A DNA stretch of 64,000 nt, taken from Rhizophagus clarus. Taxonomy: Eukaryota > Glomeromycota > Glomeromycetes > Glomerales > Glomeraceae. The notes under the pieces were generated by a model, which saw only the letters and a list, made by a program, of their open reading frames with translations, did no database searches and was not told the DNA's origin. The position numbers and the translations under genes are program-made. The stretch lies in the NCBI GenBank assembly GCA_015698045.1, contig BLAL01000034.1, positions 1,054,001-1,118,000 on the forward strand, given 5' to 3'. Below are positions 1 to 11,600 of this stretch, in pieces (position 1 is the stretch's first letter; each line of letters opens with the position of its first letter).

Positions 1-498
1 TAATATGTTTCTTTGAGATAATTACTTCTAGTACCAAAAATAAATCCTCCTTGACTTACCTCCAGTAGTCCAATACAGTACCTAGAAGGAAAAAAGAAAA
101 AGGCGTTAATACTTCTTCTTTCCTTCTTAATGTTGCTACATTTCTAAATCTAAAAAAACACTCTCTCAATATTATGTACATTTTTGAAATAAACTAAATA
201 AAAGTGTTTTAAATTATAAAATTTGTCGGTCTTTATAATTTTTTGTAAGATGTGCATTAGTTAAATAACCTTGTTTAGTAGTAAAATTACTTTAATATGA
301 AGACCAGTATGAGGACCTACATCAGTCCCGAGACCACTCTGACTGCGCCACAAAAAAAACTGCGATTCAGTCTGGTTTGTCCCAAAGACTGCCAGTCTAA
401 AGACTGAGACAGACCAGTAAGACCATTGACCATATTTACATAACGGTGTAACAGGTTTATAAAAAATTTTAGACATGATAGTATAACAAGTAGGTGCC
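1..498. other. AT-rich intergenic, no gene seen
   Basis: No convincing coding region or RNA gene. A GC-richer patch around 300-430 (runs such as gagacca/agactg) looks like a decayed repeat. Open frames on the minus strand here lack codon structure and overlap the inverted repeat that begins at 499. Confidence 0.5.
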
Positions 499-940
499 GT
501 ACAAAATCCTGAAACCCAAAATTCCAACACTTCAAAATTCCAACTGTCAAAATTCTGACAGGCCAAAATCCTGACAGGTACAAAATTCCAACAGTGCAAA
601 ATCCTGACAGATCATTAATATTTTTAGATAGGAGTTTCACACTGGATTTTTTATATAAGATAGGAGTTACTTAGGGTTATTTTAGGGTTATTTTAGGGGT
701 AGCTTAGGGTTAGTTAGGGTTAGAGTTAGGATTAGGATTAGGTTAGGGTTAGGTTAGGTTAGGAAGGTGCTAGGAAAAAAAACTGCGAGCAAAGCGAGCA
801 AAGAAAGTGGTTGAATAATTAAAAAATAAAGCAAATGGTTGTACCTGTCGGGATTTTGACCTGTTTGGATTTTACACCTGTCAGGATTTTGAGTGTCAGG
901 ATTTTGAAGTGTTAGGATTTTAAGTTTTGGGATTTCGTAC
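499..940. repeat. Foldback element with AAAATYCTGACAG-type arms and TTAGGG core
   Basis: Two arms of roughly 100 bp (about 499-605 and 840-940) are inverted copies, both starting GTAC at the outer edge. Each arm is itself a tandem array of about 12-17 bp units of the form caaaatcctgacag. The spacer holds telomere-like repeats. This looks like a MITE or foldback element. The flanks show no certain target duplication, so the superfamily is unassigned. Confidence 0.75.
668..765 (+). repeat. Interstitial TTAGGG telomere-like repeats
   Basis: Degenerate TTAGGG/TTAGG/TTATTTTAGGG units run in one direction for about 100 bp (ttagggtta, gggttaggttagg). TTAGGG is the usual fungal telomere unit. The tract lies in the spacer of the foldback element, not at a contig end, so it is interstitial. 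Confidence 0.8.
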
Positions 941-1600
941 CATACCCATAACAAGTTTATATATAAAAAAAATAAACAAAATTAGACGTGACAGCATAAT
1001 AATTTTAGATGTGATAGCATAGCAAACTTAAAAGAAAAAAATTATATAAAGAATATAAGATTAAAAGGGTAATTAATGGTGGTGGGTAAAGAAGGAGAAA
1101 ATTAGACCACAAAATTTTAAAAAATTTGTAATTTTCCAGTGTTATTTTTATATTCAATAGCTAATTTTATATCATTTTAACATAAGAAATTTTTTAATTA
1201 ATTAATAAAATTATTAGTAAACCTTATTTTAATCAATATTAATCCTAGAAAAATGATTTTACTATCATTAGTACTGTCTCAATGAGACAAATCTAATGGT
1301 ATAGATTTTATCAAATTCTAATAACTGAATGTTTAATAAATTACAAAAATATTATTTATTTTTTACTTAAAAATTTAGAAATTTATTTTTAAAAGTTTTT
1401 TTTTATAATAAAAGTTTTTATGTATATATATTATTTATTGAAAATTTCTATTTGTACACAGTATGTTCAAATATGAATCATGTGATTGATTGTATTAGAT
1501 TTATTTTCTTTGCATAATATTATTGATCAGTTTTAAAGAACTTTAAAAATCTATCATTTTTATTTATTATGCAAGGTTAAACTTACAAGTAACAATGTTA
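941..1600. other. AT-rich, no feature seen
   Basis: Very AT-rich sequence with no supported gene, RNA or clear repeat boundary. Confidence 0.5.
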
Positions 1601-1619
1601 AATTAATTAGATAAAGAAG

Positions 1620-2635
1620 AAATCAAGAAGAATGAAAAGGAAGTTGAAAAGGTTGAAAAGGTATATATGGATGAAAAAAACAATCGTCGGTAAAAGGATT
1701 TGAAAAAAGATTATATAAATAACAAAAAATATGAGAAAAAATCAAAATAAAAATGAAAGGGAACAAGAACAATAAGGAAAAAGGGTAAAAGAAAGAAAAT
1801 GAAAAGAAATTAGTTAGACGAGAAGAAAATGAATCAGAAAATAAGAAAAAAGAAATGGAAAGAGTTAAAGAATATAGAAAAGTTAAATGGAAAGAAACAA
1901 AATAGAAATAGAAAGGTTAAATGTGAAAAAAAAACAAATTAAAAATGAAAAGAAATAACAAGAAAAAAAATAAAATGGAAATGTTAAATGAAAAGGAAAT
2001 GAAATGGAAAGGTAAGAAAATGATAATGAAATAGAAAGGAAAATACAAAAATGAAATAAAAAATGGAAATACAAAAACAAAATGGAAAGGGGAATACAAA
2101 ATGAAATGAAAGAGAAGAAAACGAAAAGAAAATAAAATGAAAAGGAGGTAAACAAAAATGAAATAGAAAGGGAAATATGAAAACAAAATAGAAATGGAAA
2201 AATATGAAAACAAAATGGAGAAGTGGAAAATAAAGATAATATGAAAAGCAAAAATACAAAGTAGAAATAAAGTGAAAAACAAAATGGAAAGGAAAGAAAA
2301 ATGAAAAGCTAGTTCAGTTAGTAAAAATGATACATAAAAAATAATAAAGGAAATAAGAATGAAAAGTAAATATACTGTACCTTTATTCATGAAACTGAAA
2401 CAGCCCAAAGACCTAAAAGAAAAAAAAAGAAATTAAAAACAAAACAAAAAAAAGGAAAAAAAAATGGAAATGGCATACCTTTATGCAAAACTGAAATAAC
2501 CTAATGATAAAAGACCTAAAAAGAAGAGAAAGAGGTTAGAAAGAAAAAGAAAAATTGAAAACAAATAAAGAAAAAATAAGAAATATACAATACCTTTGTA
2601 GGCTTCACGAAGAACCACCTGAAAAGAAAAAGAAC
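1620..2635 (-). repeat. Polypurine tract with repeated splice-like units
   Basis: About 700 bp of almost pure purine on the plus strand (gaaatgg/aaaatg units). Near its right end are three related units that on the minus strand read as an acceptor (ttttag or cttttcag), a short block of about 25-36 nt, and a donor-like GTAT or GTAC: near 2595-2620, 2480-2515 and 2380-2412. The long Phe/Ser-rich open frames here are products of low complexity. The organisation resembles the arrays near 17.8-18.6, 29.1-29.5 and 46.6-47.8 kb. Confidence 0.5.
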
Positions 2636-2924
2636 ATGTAAACAAACAATTAATTGACCAATTTGACGTAATTGTAAGACTAATAAATCAATCAGTAAGT
2701 TTAATCATGTGGTACTATGTTTAAACATCCTGTGTAAACTTAGAAATTTTCTTATTTATTATATATTATATTGTATAAAATTTAAACTTATATGCTAATT
2801 TTGTATGAAGCTTTTAGTAAAATTAGGTGTATAAAGTTATATTAAAATTTTTGGGATTGGATTTGAATTATATATGTATTTTTTGGGAGTCATACATCAG
2901 GAAATTTTATAATGTGAAAAATTT

Positions 2925-3190
2925 TGCAAGTTTATGATTTTGTAAGTTTACAAATATTTATGATGTAATATTTCAAAAAATTTCAAAATAAAACGTAAGT
3001 TTACAATTTTGTTAGATTTACATGATATTATGGTCAAAATATTATGTAAGTTTTCAATATTGTAAGATCTACGTGATATTATAATCAAAATATTTTGAGC
3101 ATTTACGGTCTCGTAAACTCACATAATATTATAATCAAAATATTTCAAGAATTTACCGTCTTGTAAACTTACATAATTTTACAGTATTAT
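2925..3190. repeat. Degenerate ~60-bp tandem repeat
   Basis: About four to five imperfect copies of a unit containing gtaaacttacataatattat and aatcaaaatattt, spaced by about 60 bp. No coding potential. Confidence 0.6.
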
Positions 3191-3435
3191 TAGTATCATT
3201 AGTAGATCACCACTGAATCTCACATTAATTCAATAGTATAATTTTTAATGAAAAAAAATTGGAATGAATACCTCAGTATACAAAAAACAAATAATTTTTA
3301 TACTTACATAGAAATAATATATATAAACGTAAAATTTCTTAATTTTTTTAAATGATAAAGTTTAGAAGTGTGAAAAATATTTACAGATTTTAATTACCAC
3401 ACTATGCAGATTATCAAAAATTTAGTATTATGTGA

Positions 3436-5560
3436 TTAAAAAATATATTTATTTATGAAATATTCATTTATTTGATTAAAATGGGTTACTATGTGAATAA
3501 CACCATGTATAGACTCTATAGCTACAAAATTATATAATTCTATTAATTTTAAGTGAGGATATCCATATAAATACAGATTCCTTTTAGATTTAAAATCATA
3601 CCATTGAATCAATGCAAGATTTAGCAGTGTGTCTGTTAATACTTTTACTAACAACAGGGCCTATAAACAAAAATATTTATTTATTACTTTATAAATAAAT
3701 TATTACGCAAATTTACACATTTGTCCATAACAAAGTCCTTGATCTGACATATAATCATTTGATTTTTCAGAATTCATCAAATTATTGTGATAACTGTTTG
3801 TGCATATATTATAGCACTATTTTTCAGTGTAACTATTCCATATACTATATTTATTCAGATTTTACCAGTATTCATAAAATCATCAAATAAATCTAGATAT
3901 GAATCCAGATAATATACGAATTTACTGAAATTGATCTGTATTTTATTATCTACAGAATTTTTATTTTTTTTTAAAAAATGTATTTGCATCTTATAAAGAG
4001 AACTCAAAAAACTTTGCAGAAAATTTGCAAATATGAGATAATTTTGTTAAATTCATTGACTATTAAGACATTCTAATAAATATTGCTTGTTGTTTTATAT
4101 ATTAATTTAATTTTTAAGTTTAGTTAAATAAAAAATATATATAATATATAAATTTCAAATACTTACAGTTTATAAAAACTGAGATTCGACATCTTTTTTA
4201 TTGCTAATTTGGTAAGGTATTTTTATGAAATACTTGTGAAGACTTTTGTAATTCTCTGTAGTATAACCATTTATTGTGCCATAAAATCGTATTGAGTTAA
4301 CAATATGGTATACCCACAAATGCAATTTAGGTAGCTTCAAATTAGAAGGAGAAATAAATTTAAAAGCCTTGTGCCCATCTATATATTGCATCCTAAAATT
4401 TTAAATGTTAGTTAATTTACACTTCAATTTTACCAAAATTTTAATTATATACATTAAATTTCACTAAGTTGTTTTCACTAAATTCTTCAGATCTACTTAA
4501 AATATACATTTCATTCCAATATTCGTATAATTTTGTAAGATTACCATTATTTACAAAATTATCTACTTTTTTATCATTTATATCATATAAATTATCAATA
4601 ACAAATAACATGATTTTTATCAAACTTCAGTATTCATTAGCGTTTAACCTTACAATTGATCGTAGCCCATTGGAAATAATCTTAATATCAGAAAAATGTG
4701 GAATTGCTGCTAGACGACGGTCTACTTCCTCAACTAATTTATTATTATTATTGTGTTACAATTTTAAGATCTCGCACATGAAATTAATTTGATAACAAAA
4801 TAAACCCAAATCTAAATGATGCATTCTGTCAGAAACGGTAGCCAAATAAATATTCATATTTCTTAATAATATAAATATTTTATAATTAATATAAATATAT
4901 GTTGTTATAATTATTTCTACCTTTGTATACTTATGGCAAATCCTAAAAAAAATTAAGCACAGATTCTATGCAAAGATTTTTGTGTATCATTTTCAAAATG
5001 TTTATGCATTTCATTATGAGTTTTTGGTATTACATCACTAGATAATAAGTCTATATTTGCAAGATTATTCTTTTTAACTAAACAAAGATGACATGAAAGG
5101 CTTGAATTGGAAGATTTATAAACTAAACAAAAACTTGCAGCTTCTGGCCAATCTGCAATAATAGTTAAAACTCTAGGATAAAATTAAATATTTTTATTGT
5201 TTACATAAAGATTTATACCATCTTTTAACAGAATAATTAGTTCTAGTAAATGATGTAAAGATTTATAAAAGGTTTATGAACAAGTTCTTTATTTGTAGCT
5301 TCTAAAATTGGTAAATATCCAAAAAGTTGCCTTGCATTCTGTTTATTATAATGCCATATTGGGATATTACTTAATGTAATATATATTGGATGCAATTGAT
5401 TTTTCCCCAATATAACTGTAATAGTTGTATCTGAATATAAGATAATTGATAATAATTTGGAACTAATTGGTAAGGATTCTTGCGTAGTCTTCCACCATTT
5501 TCCAGTATTTTGTTCTCTGTAAATACTTTCTCTATTACAGTACTATTAATAATATAAATA
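3436..5560 (-). pseudogene. Decayed Plavaka/KDZ-like DNA transposase
   Basis: Minus-strand fragments in several frames recall fungal Plavaka-type (CACTA-related) transposases. Around 5290-5470 the frame reads ILYSDTT...LHPIYITLSNIP, then a GYLP-type segment, which matches the family's LYSD-T and P-Y-T-GN-P blocks. At 4170-4391 there is a K-LHLWVYHIVNSIR-YG...Y-TEN-KSLH motif, like the family's C-terminal H-Y-IR-FGT-NTE-LH block. Near 4990-5110 a SDVIPKTHNEMH segment follows. Stops and frameshifts break the gene throughout. No terminal repeats were located. The assignment rests on remembered motif patterns. Confidence 0.5.
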
Positions 5561-5577
5561 TATATATATCAAAATAA

Positions 5578-6050
5578 ACATTATTTTTATTTTTATTTTT
5601 ATTGACAAGACGAACAAAAATACAAAGAGATTTACAATGAAAACTCAAACGAGTTAGGCTGCAGTAAAGTTTTGGCTAAATATCCGTAACCAACTACAGA
5701 TACGAAAAAATTAAACTATGATACTGGCTTCCAATGGATGACCCAACTAACATTTACTCACGTTCTCTACAAACCCTACTTTATACTACACCACATGTAA
5801 AATCCCCTTACAGTCCTGTGCAATAAAGCACCTCACCTCTTTCAAAAAAGCTTCATCAAGTAGACTATGCTGGATCTTACATTCCAATTTTCTATTAAGG
5901 AAGAAAACTTGTAATAACCTATCGCCACTAACACCACCACTAACAAAAAAGAATGTGATAATTCAACGTAACTAAAATTATTACAAAAATATAATATCTA
6001 GGTTAGGGAAATAAGATATGTAGCCGAGACTCAAGAGTACTCTGAAACCT
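5578..6050 (-). mobile_element. 5'-truncated LINE 3' fragment
   Basis: The left edge is a (TTTTTA)n tract followed by TTGACAAG, that is, an AT-rich tail on the minus strand. The body (about 5690-5960) shares aattaaactatgatact, ccaattttc and aacctatc blocks with 8690-8810 downstream of the large LINE, so it is a second copy of the same LINE 3' region. No open reading frame survives. Confidence 0.65.
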
Positions 6051-6654
6051 TTTTTCAAAAAAAAGGAGTTACAATAAAATCATAAAATTTTTAGGGATTA
6101 AAAAAAAAGAGGAATTTAATTGTAAATAAACCTAGAAATGTAACAAAATAGTGTGATTTTTATAAGTGGCCATCTTCTATTACAAGAAGATGTAAGAAGT
6201 CCAGAACCAGTCTTGATTTTTAGAGACAGCTAATATCATAGGGACCTTTCTTCATTAATATAAAGTCGCCATGATATCAAGTGAATTATCCATCTATACT
6301 ACTCGAAGTAGAGACATGTCCAGAAATCTTTAGTAATATTCTGAAGAAGAATGAAAACTGCACAACTTGTGTACTCTACTAAAACAGCAAATCATCACCT
6401 CAATGAAACCAGAGCAAATCAGCAAATCATCCTTTAGTATTATCTGACGAATCAGAAAATTTCAAATGTTAGGCTGCAGATCATTTTATAATTGGACCAA
6501 ACAAAAAAGCCCCTTGTGTTTGGTTATGTGGCAGGCTGATCATTAGATGGAGGTAAACCAAAAAGTATTTTTCCTCTAAAAAAAATGCCCTGAAAAAAAA
6601 ACGAAAAGAAGAAAAAAAAAGTGTAGGTTGGGTCAAAAACTTGTCTAATCAAAA

Positions 6655-6760
6655 TAAATATTATTTTTTATTTTTTATTTTTATTGACAAGTTAACGCAA
6701 AATACAAAAAAATTACATTAAATACCCCATAAGGAGTAGTGGTTAGATCCGGATATCTGT
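6655..6760 (-). mobile_element. Short LINE 3' tail fragment
   Basis: A second tttttattgacaag tail, almost identical to the one at 5580-5610, followed by about 80 bp of related sequence. It is a very short 5'-truncated insertion. Confidence 0.5.
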
Positions 6761-8635
6761 TTATCTGCATTTATCCAATCAGTAACTAAAAGGTTGGATA
6801 CAGATAAGTTATTACAGATATCTAGCTATCCTAAATTTATCTGTGTTATTCGTAAATACAGATAAACCTGTTATCTGTTATATGTAATGGATATTTTATG
6901 CTAAATAATCATTTAAAAAAAATAATAAATTTTATAAAAATTCTGAACTGCCAAAACTGCATATAGCCTTGGCATTCATTACTAATCTGATTTTTATATG
7001 ATTTAGATCAGATCAGATAATCTTTTTTTTAGAGCAGCCAAGTGTTAAAAAAACGGTTTTTAAACCGTTACCATAATATTTTATTTATTTTATTTTAAAA
7101 AAAAATTTTTTTTCATCAAAACGGTTTTTTAAACTGTTTAATTTTATTTTTTTATTTTTTTTATTTTCCTTCTTTAGATACGGCTCCTGAAATTTGTGGG
7201 ATAGTAAGTTGTGTTATGAATATAACAGTAATAGTTTTTTTAATATAAGAACATTAACTAATGTTCTTTTCCTTTTTTTTTTGTGGGAATGGGCTTTTTT
7301 GTAATTGACACATGGCCCTTTGAAGTAATATGAGAGGGGAGAATGTTAAAGATTCTTTTTAATATAAAAACTTAACTGACGTTCTTTCTTTTTATAGGTA
7401 CGGACTAGCTTTTATTTTTAAAGAAAGTTCACCAGCTTGAGAATTTTCTTGGCTTGGCTTGGCTCAGCTTACTTTGGCTTGAGCTAGATTTTTTTTTTTT
7501 AAGCTGAGCTGGCTTATGTGAAACACTAGCTTGTAATTTCCTTTTCATAGAGTCAGTTTGTTTCAATTTCTCAATTTTGATATTTTATTTAAGAAGTAAT
7601 ATTATTTATTTTTTTTTTTACTTTTAGGATGCTAGAGTCTTTGATAAACTCGGACTTGAAGATATATACTATGCATGAGAATTTTACTTAATTGCTTTAA
7701 AGAAATGTGTTAACATTTCTTTTTTTTACTTTTAGAACACCAAATTCTTGGATGAATAGTGCAGTATCTTAAAGTATATTAATATATACTGTATATCAAT
7801 AATAAAGAAAACCTAATTTTGGTTTTTGTTTTAGTGTAAAGGGTTTTATTACAATAAATAAAATGTTAATAAAATATTGATAAAATATTTTAATACATGC
7901 ATAAATTTATTGGTGATTGAAGTGAGTCTGTAATAAAGTTTTATAGAACCATAACTACATATCCGCTGATTTGTGGAATTTGCTGATCATCAGTTGTGTA
8001 ATGCAGTACCAATTAAAATTGATCAAAACTGTTCCCATATAAGAAAAAATATAAAAAAAATATAAAAAATAAGTAAAATAACCTTTTAAGATCCCTCCCA
8101 AAAAATTTACTTTTTTAATCTGAGCCTAATAAAAGAAATTTCTAAAAAAAAAGGAAAAAAAATATTATAAAGTTAGTCTATTAAAAAAAAGAAACAAAAT
8201 TCCAGAATATTTAACAATTTAACGAAAAAAAATTAATTTATAAATAATTAATAACAAATATCAAATAGATTTTAATAAAAAACTATTCAATAATTTGTTA
8301 AAATATCATTATTAACACAGACAGAGCTATTTATTTATTTAAAGATTTTTTGAATAATTTTGCTGTTTATACAAGATTTTTTTATAAACTATAAAAAAAA
8401 AAAATATATACAATGTAAAATAACTACTGGTATACTTGCAAAAATTCTCAACTTACTTTGGTGGGAAAGTTGATGGGGAGTTAATGGGGAGTTCAATAGG
8501 AAGTTCACGAAAGAAAAAATTTTTTAACGCTACTTTGTTGAAGTAATTTCTTGATATCATGTGTCATATGATCATGTAGCACAAATGTAACCATTTTTGT
8601 GAAACTTGCGAAACTTATTTTTTATTAAATTAACG
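6761..8635. other. AT-rich intergenic, no gene seen
   Basis: No supported gene. Small palindromes such as aaacggtttttaaaccgtt (about 7051-7069) and a repeat of the type ggcttggcttggctcagc (about 7448-7475) are visible. Homopolymer runs are frequent. Confidence 0.4.
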
Positions 8636-8639
8636 TCAA

Positions 8640-11600
8640 ATTCCTTAGTTTAGGTTAATTTTGTTAATTCTGCCAATCGGCCCATATGAACTACAGAACT
8701 AACTAAATTAAACTATGATACTAGCTCTTGATAAATCAAGTAAACCCTGCTGGATTACCAATCCCAATTTTCAATTAAGGGAGACAATTGTAACAACCTA
8801 TCCCACAACCCTCAAAAAATAAAAGATGTAATATTTAATACCTAGCTAAATAATCTAGAAAGTAATCGTTAAGGAATGGTAATACAAAGCATTATGAAAC
8901 ATCAAAAGTAAATAAATCTATGTAAGCTATGTTAAATCTAATCAATAAATTTATATATTCTATATATTCTATATTAATAAGAGAAAAATCAAAAGACAAA
9001 TTATTAATATTATATTCTGTATAAGGTTCACTATATTTTATATTATATGAAATAAAACATTTCATATGTTGTGTAATTCCACACATATTTTCAATTGAAG
9101 CAACTGCTTCACATCTTGACTTCCAAAGGTCTAAGGAGTCTTCGTATAATTTATCAAGTGCCTTTATTAATAAATTGCAACAGTTGGTTGCAGTGGTGTA
9201 CTTTTGTAGCCATTCCACTAATGTTGTAGGAACAAATCCTTTAATAATATCTAAAAATGTGATATTGTTTAGATGAAGACTTTTTGTAAATTGAAGAAGA
9301 TCAAATTGATCACTTAATTGTTGAGAGGAAATATTAGTTGTTAAGTCTAAAATTCTTAAGATTAACGTATTTTTAAAATTATTATATAGTTGAAGAAAAA
9401 CTTCAGTTTGATAAGAACATAACCAAACATGGGCAAATGTTTCTTTTTCTACAGAGCATAAAAGACAATCAGAGTCTTGATAGATGTTGTAATATTGTCA
9501 TTTGGTTTTTTCAAGAACAGCTAGTTGTTCTGATAGTAATTTATATTTAAAAATCATCTTACGATGTTGTTCAAAAGTGGTTTCTGACTTTTCACCATTG
9601 TTGCATAAAATCCATAATGTTAAGTCCCAGTCAACAGTGTTTTTGTATTTGTAATTCTGTGGTAAGTGTAAAAAGGATAGATAGTTCTTAATATTAGAAT
9701 TATCTGTAATAAATTTTCTTAATTTTCTTTCAATGGGTATAGAACCCCATCACGGTATAAACTGAATGTTGCCTAAATAATGTTGTTTAACTACGAGAGT
9801 AGGAGTTGAATCGTAATGAGCAATCTTGCACTCTTGATCAATTTGATTGTTAAAATAATCATTGTTATGCGCCTTAACCTTGTTGAAGCGGATAATTAAG
9901 TTTTTTGATCTAATGATTGAAGTTATGTTGTTAATAATTAAATTGTTGTTAGGGAGACGGAAATCATAGTCTCTAATCAAGAAGGTAGGATTATCACAAA
10001 TCTGTTAAATAATGTTAATCAAATTTTGGCTGTCAGTATTAATATCTACTTGACATCCATGCAGTGATATGATAAGTGTTTAATAAAATAACAAAGAGTA
10101 CTGCCCTAAGGGATGATGGCCAGTTCTCTATTGTTGTTGTAAAAGAGTGAGTAATGTTATTTGTATCAGATATGCGATGTTAGCATTAATCAACTAATGA
10201 GCCATCAGTGTAAAAGAATAAATTGTCTTCATCTTTAAGATAATTGTTGAATGGTGTAATTCTGATATTTCTATTAATCGTAAGAATGATTACTGATGAT
10301 GTTGAATTGATCACTTGGTGCAAGTGTAAGTTGAGATCGACTGGGATAAGACGATATTTATCTCTAGTCACAGTTGAACATTGTCCAGTATATAATATTG
10401 ATGTATTTGAGATAGTACAATCAATGTTGCAGAAGGATTCTTGTAGTTGGTCTCTTCCTGGACGCAGAGGAGTGTAAGTTGAAGTTGTATTGTCACAACC
10501 CTAACAACGGCCTATTTCTAATTTGTTGTTATTGTTCATTGATTCAATATTATAATGTTCTAATGTGAAAAAACTTTTTTCGAAGTCCACATTCTTTTTG
10601 GGAGTACCTACATAATATTCAGGATAATTATCTATGTTGATTTTGAAGTATATTTTTTTGTATTCTATCCGCTTCACTTACTTTAGAGAATTGTTGAATT
10701 ATGATCAGACAGTTGATAAAATTAGTATTATAGATACGATTAATACAATATTTCTTGATTTGTGTTTAACGCTACGATTATTTTATGATACCATTTGAGT
10801 GCAAGAGTATATAGTATGTTGAATTTGGTTCTTATTTCATTGATACTTAATAAGAAGCCTTCATCAGATAGTATTTGTTCTAAAAAAAAGAATTTGATAT
10901 TTTTTGAAAATGTTAGATGATGGAAATATGCTCTTCTAATACTTGAAGTAGCAATATTTGTCCCCCAGGGATCAACCAGTCACATGATGAATTATTGATC
11001 AATGAAATATTATGATTTTTTAATAAGTTGAGTGAAGCGATTAAGAAATTGTTTCTGTATTTCTTGACAATCTTATCTGGGAGTTTGGCTAACAATGACA
11101 TGGGAAGCCATTCTTTATGTTGAATATTCTTGAGTCATAAATGTGTTATTTTACCTAAGACTAAAACATCATTAATTTGAATCAAGATGTTGGTAATCTT
11201 GGCTTGATCTTGATTATCATGAATGTCTTTGATATTATAAATCTTATTAAAAAAGATTTCATCAGGTGTAGTGATTGAAAGACGTAGTTTTTTCTTGAAA
11301 GTTGACAGAAACTGTTTCATAATTTTATCCATAAATTTTTTGGTAAGCATCTTGACTTGCGACCTTATCTGAGAGTTTGGCTAACAATGACATGGGAAGC
11401 CATTCTTTGTGTTGAATAAATATTCTTGAGTCATAAATGTGTTATTTTACCTAAGACTGAAACATCGTTAATTTGAATCAAGATGTTGGTAATCTTGGCT
11501 TGATCTTGATTGGCACGAATGTCTTTGATATTATAAATCTTATTAAAAAAGATTTTGTCAGGTGTAGTGATCGAAAGATGTAGTTTTTTCTTGAAAGTTA

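Noticed and set aside
1883-2408. Long Phe/Ser-rich minus-strand open frames
   Set aside because: They are antisense readings of a polypurine tract, open in several frames at once and without codon structure.
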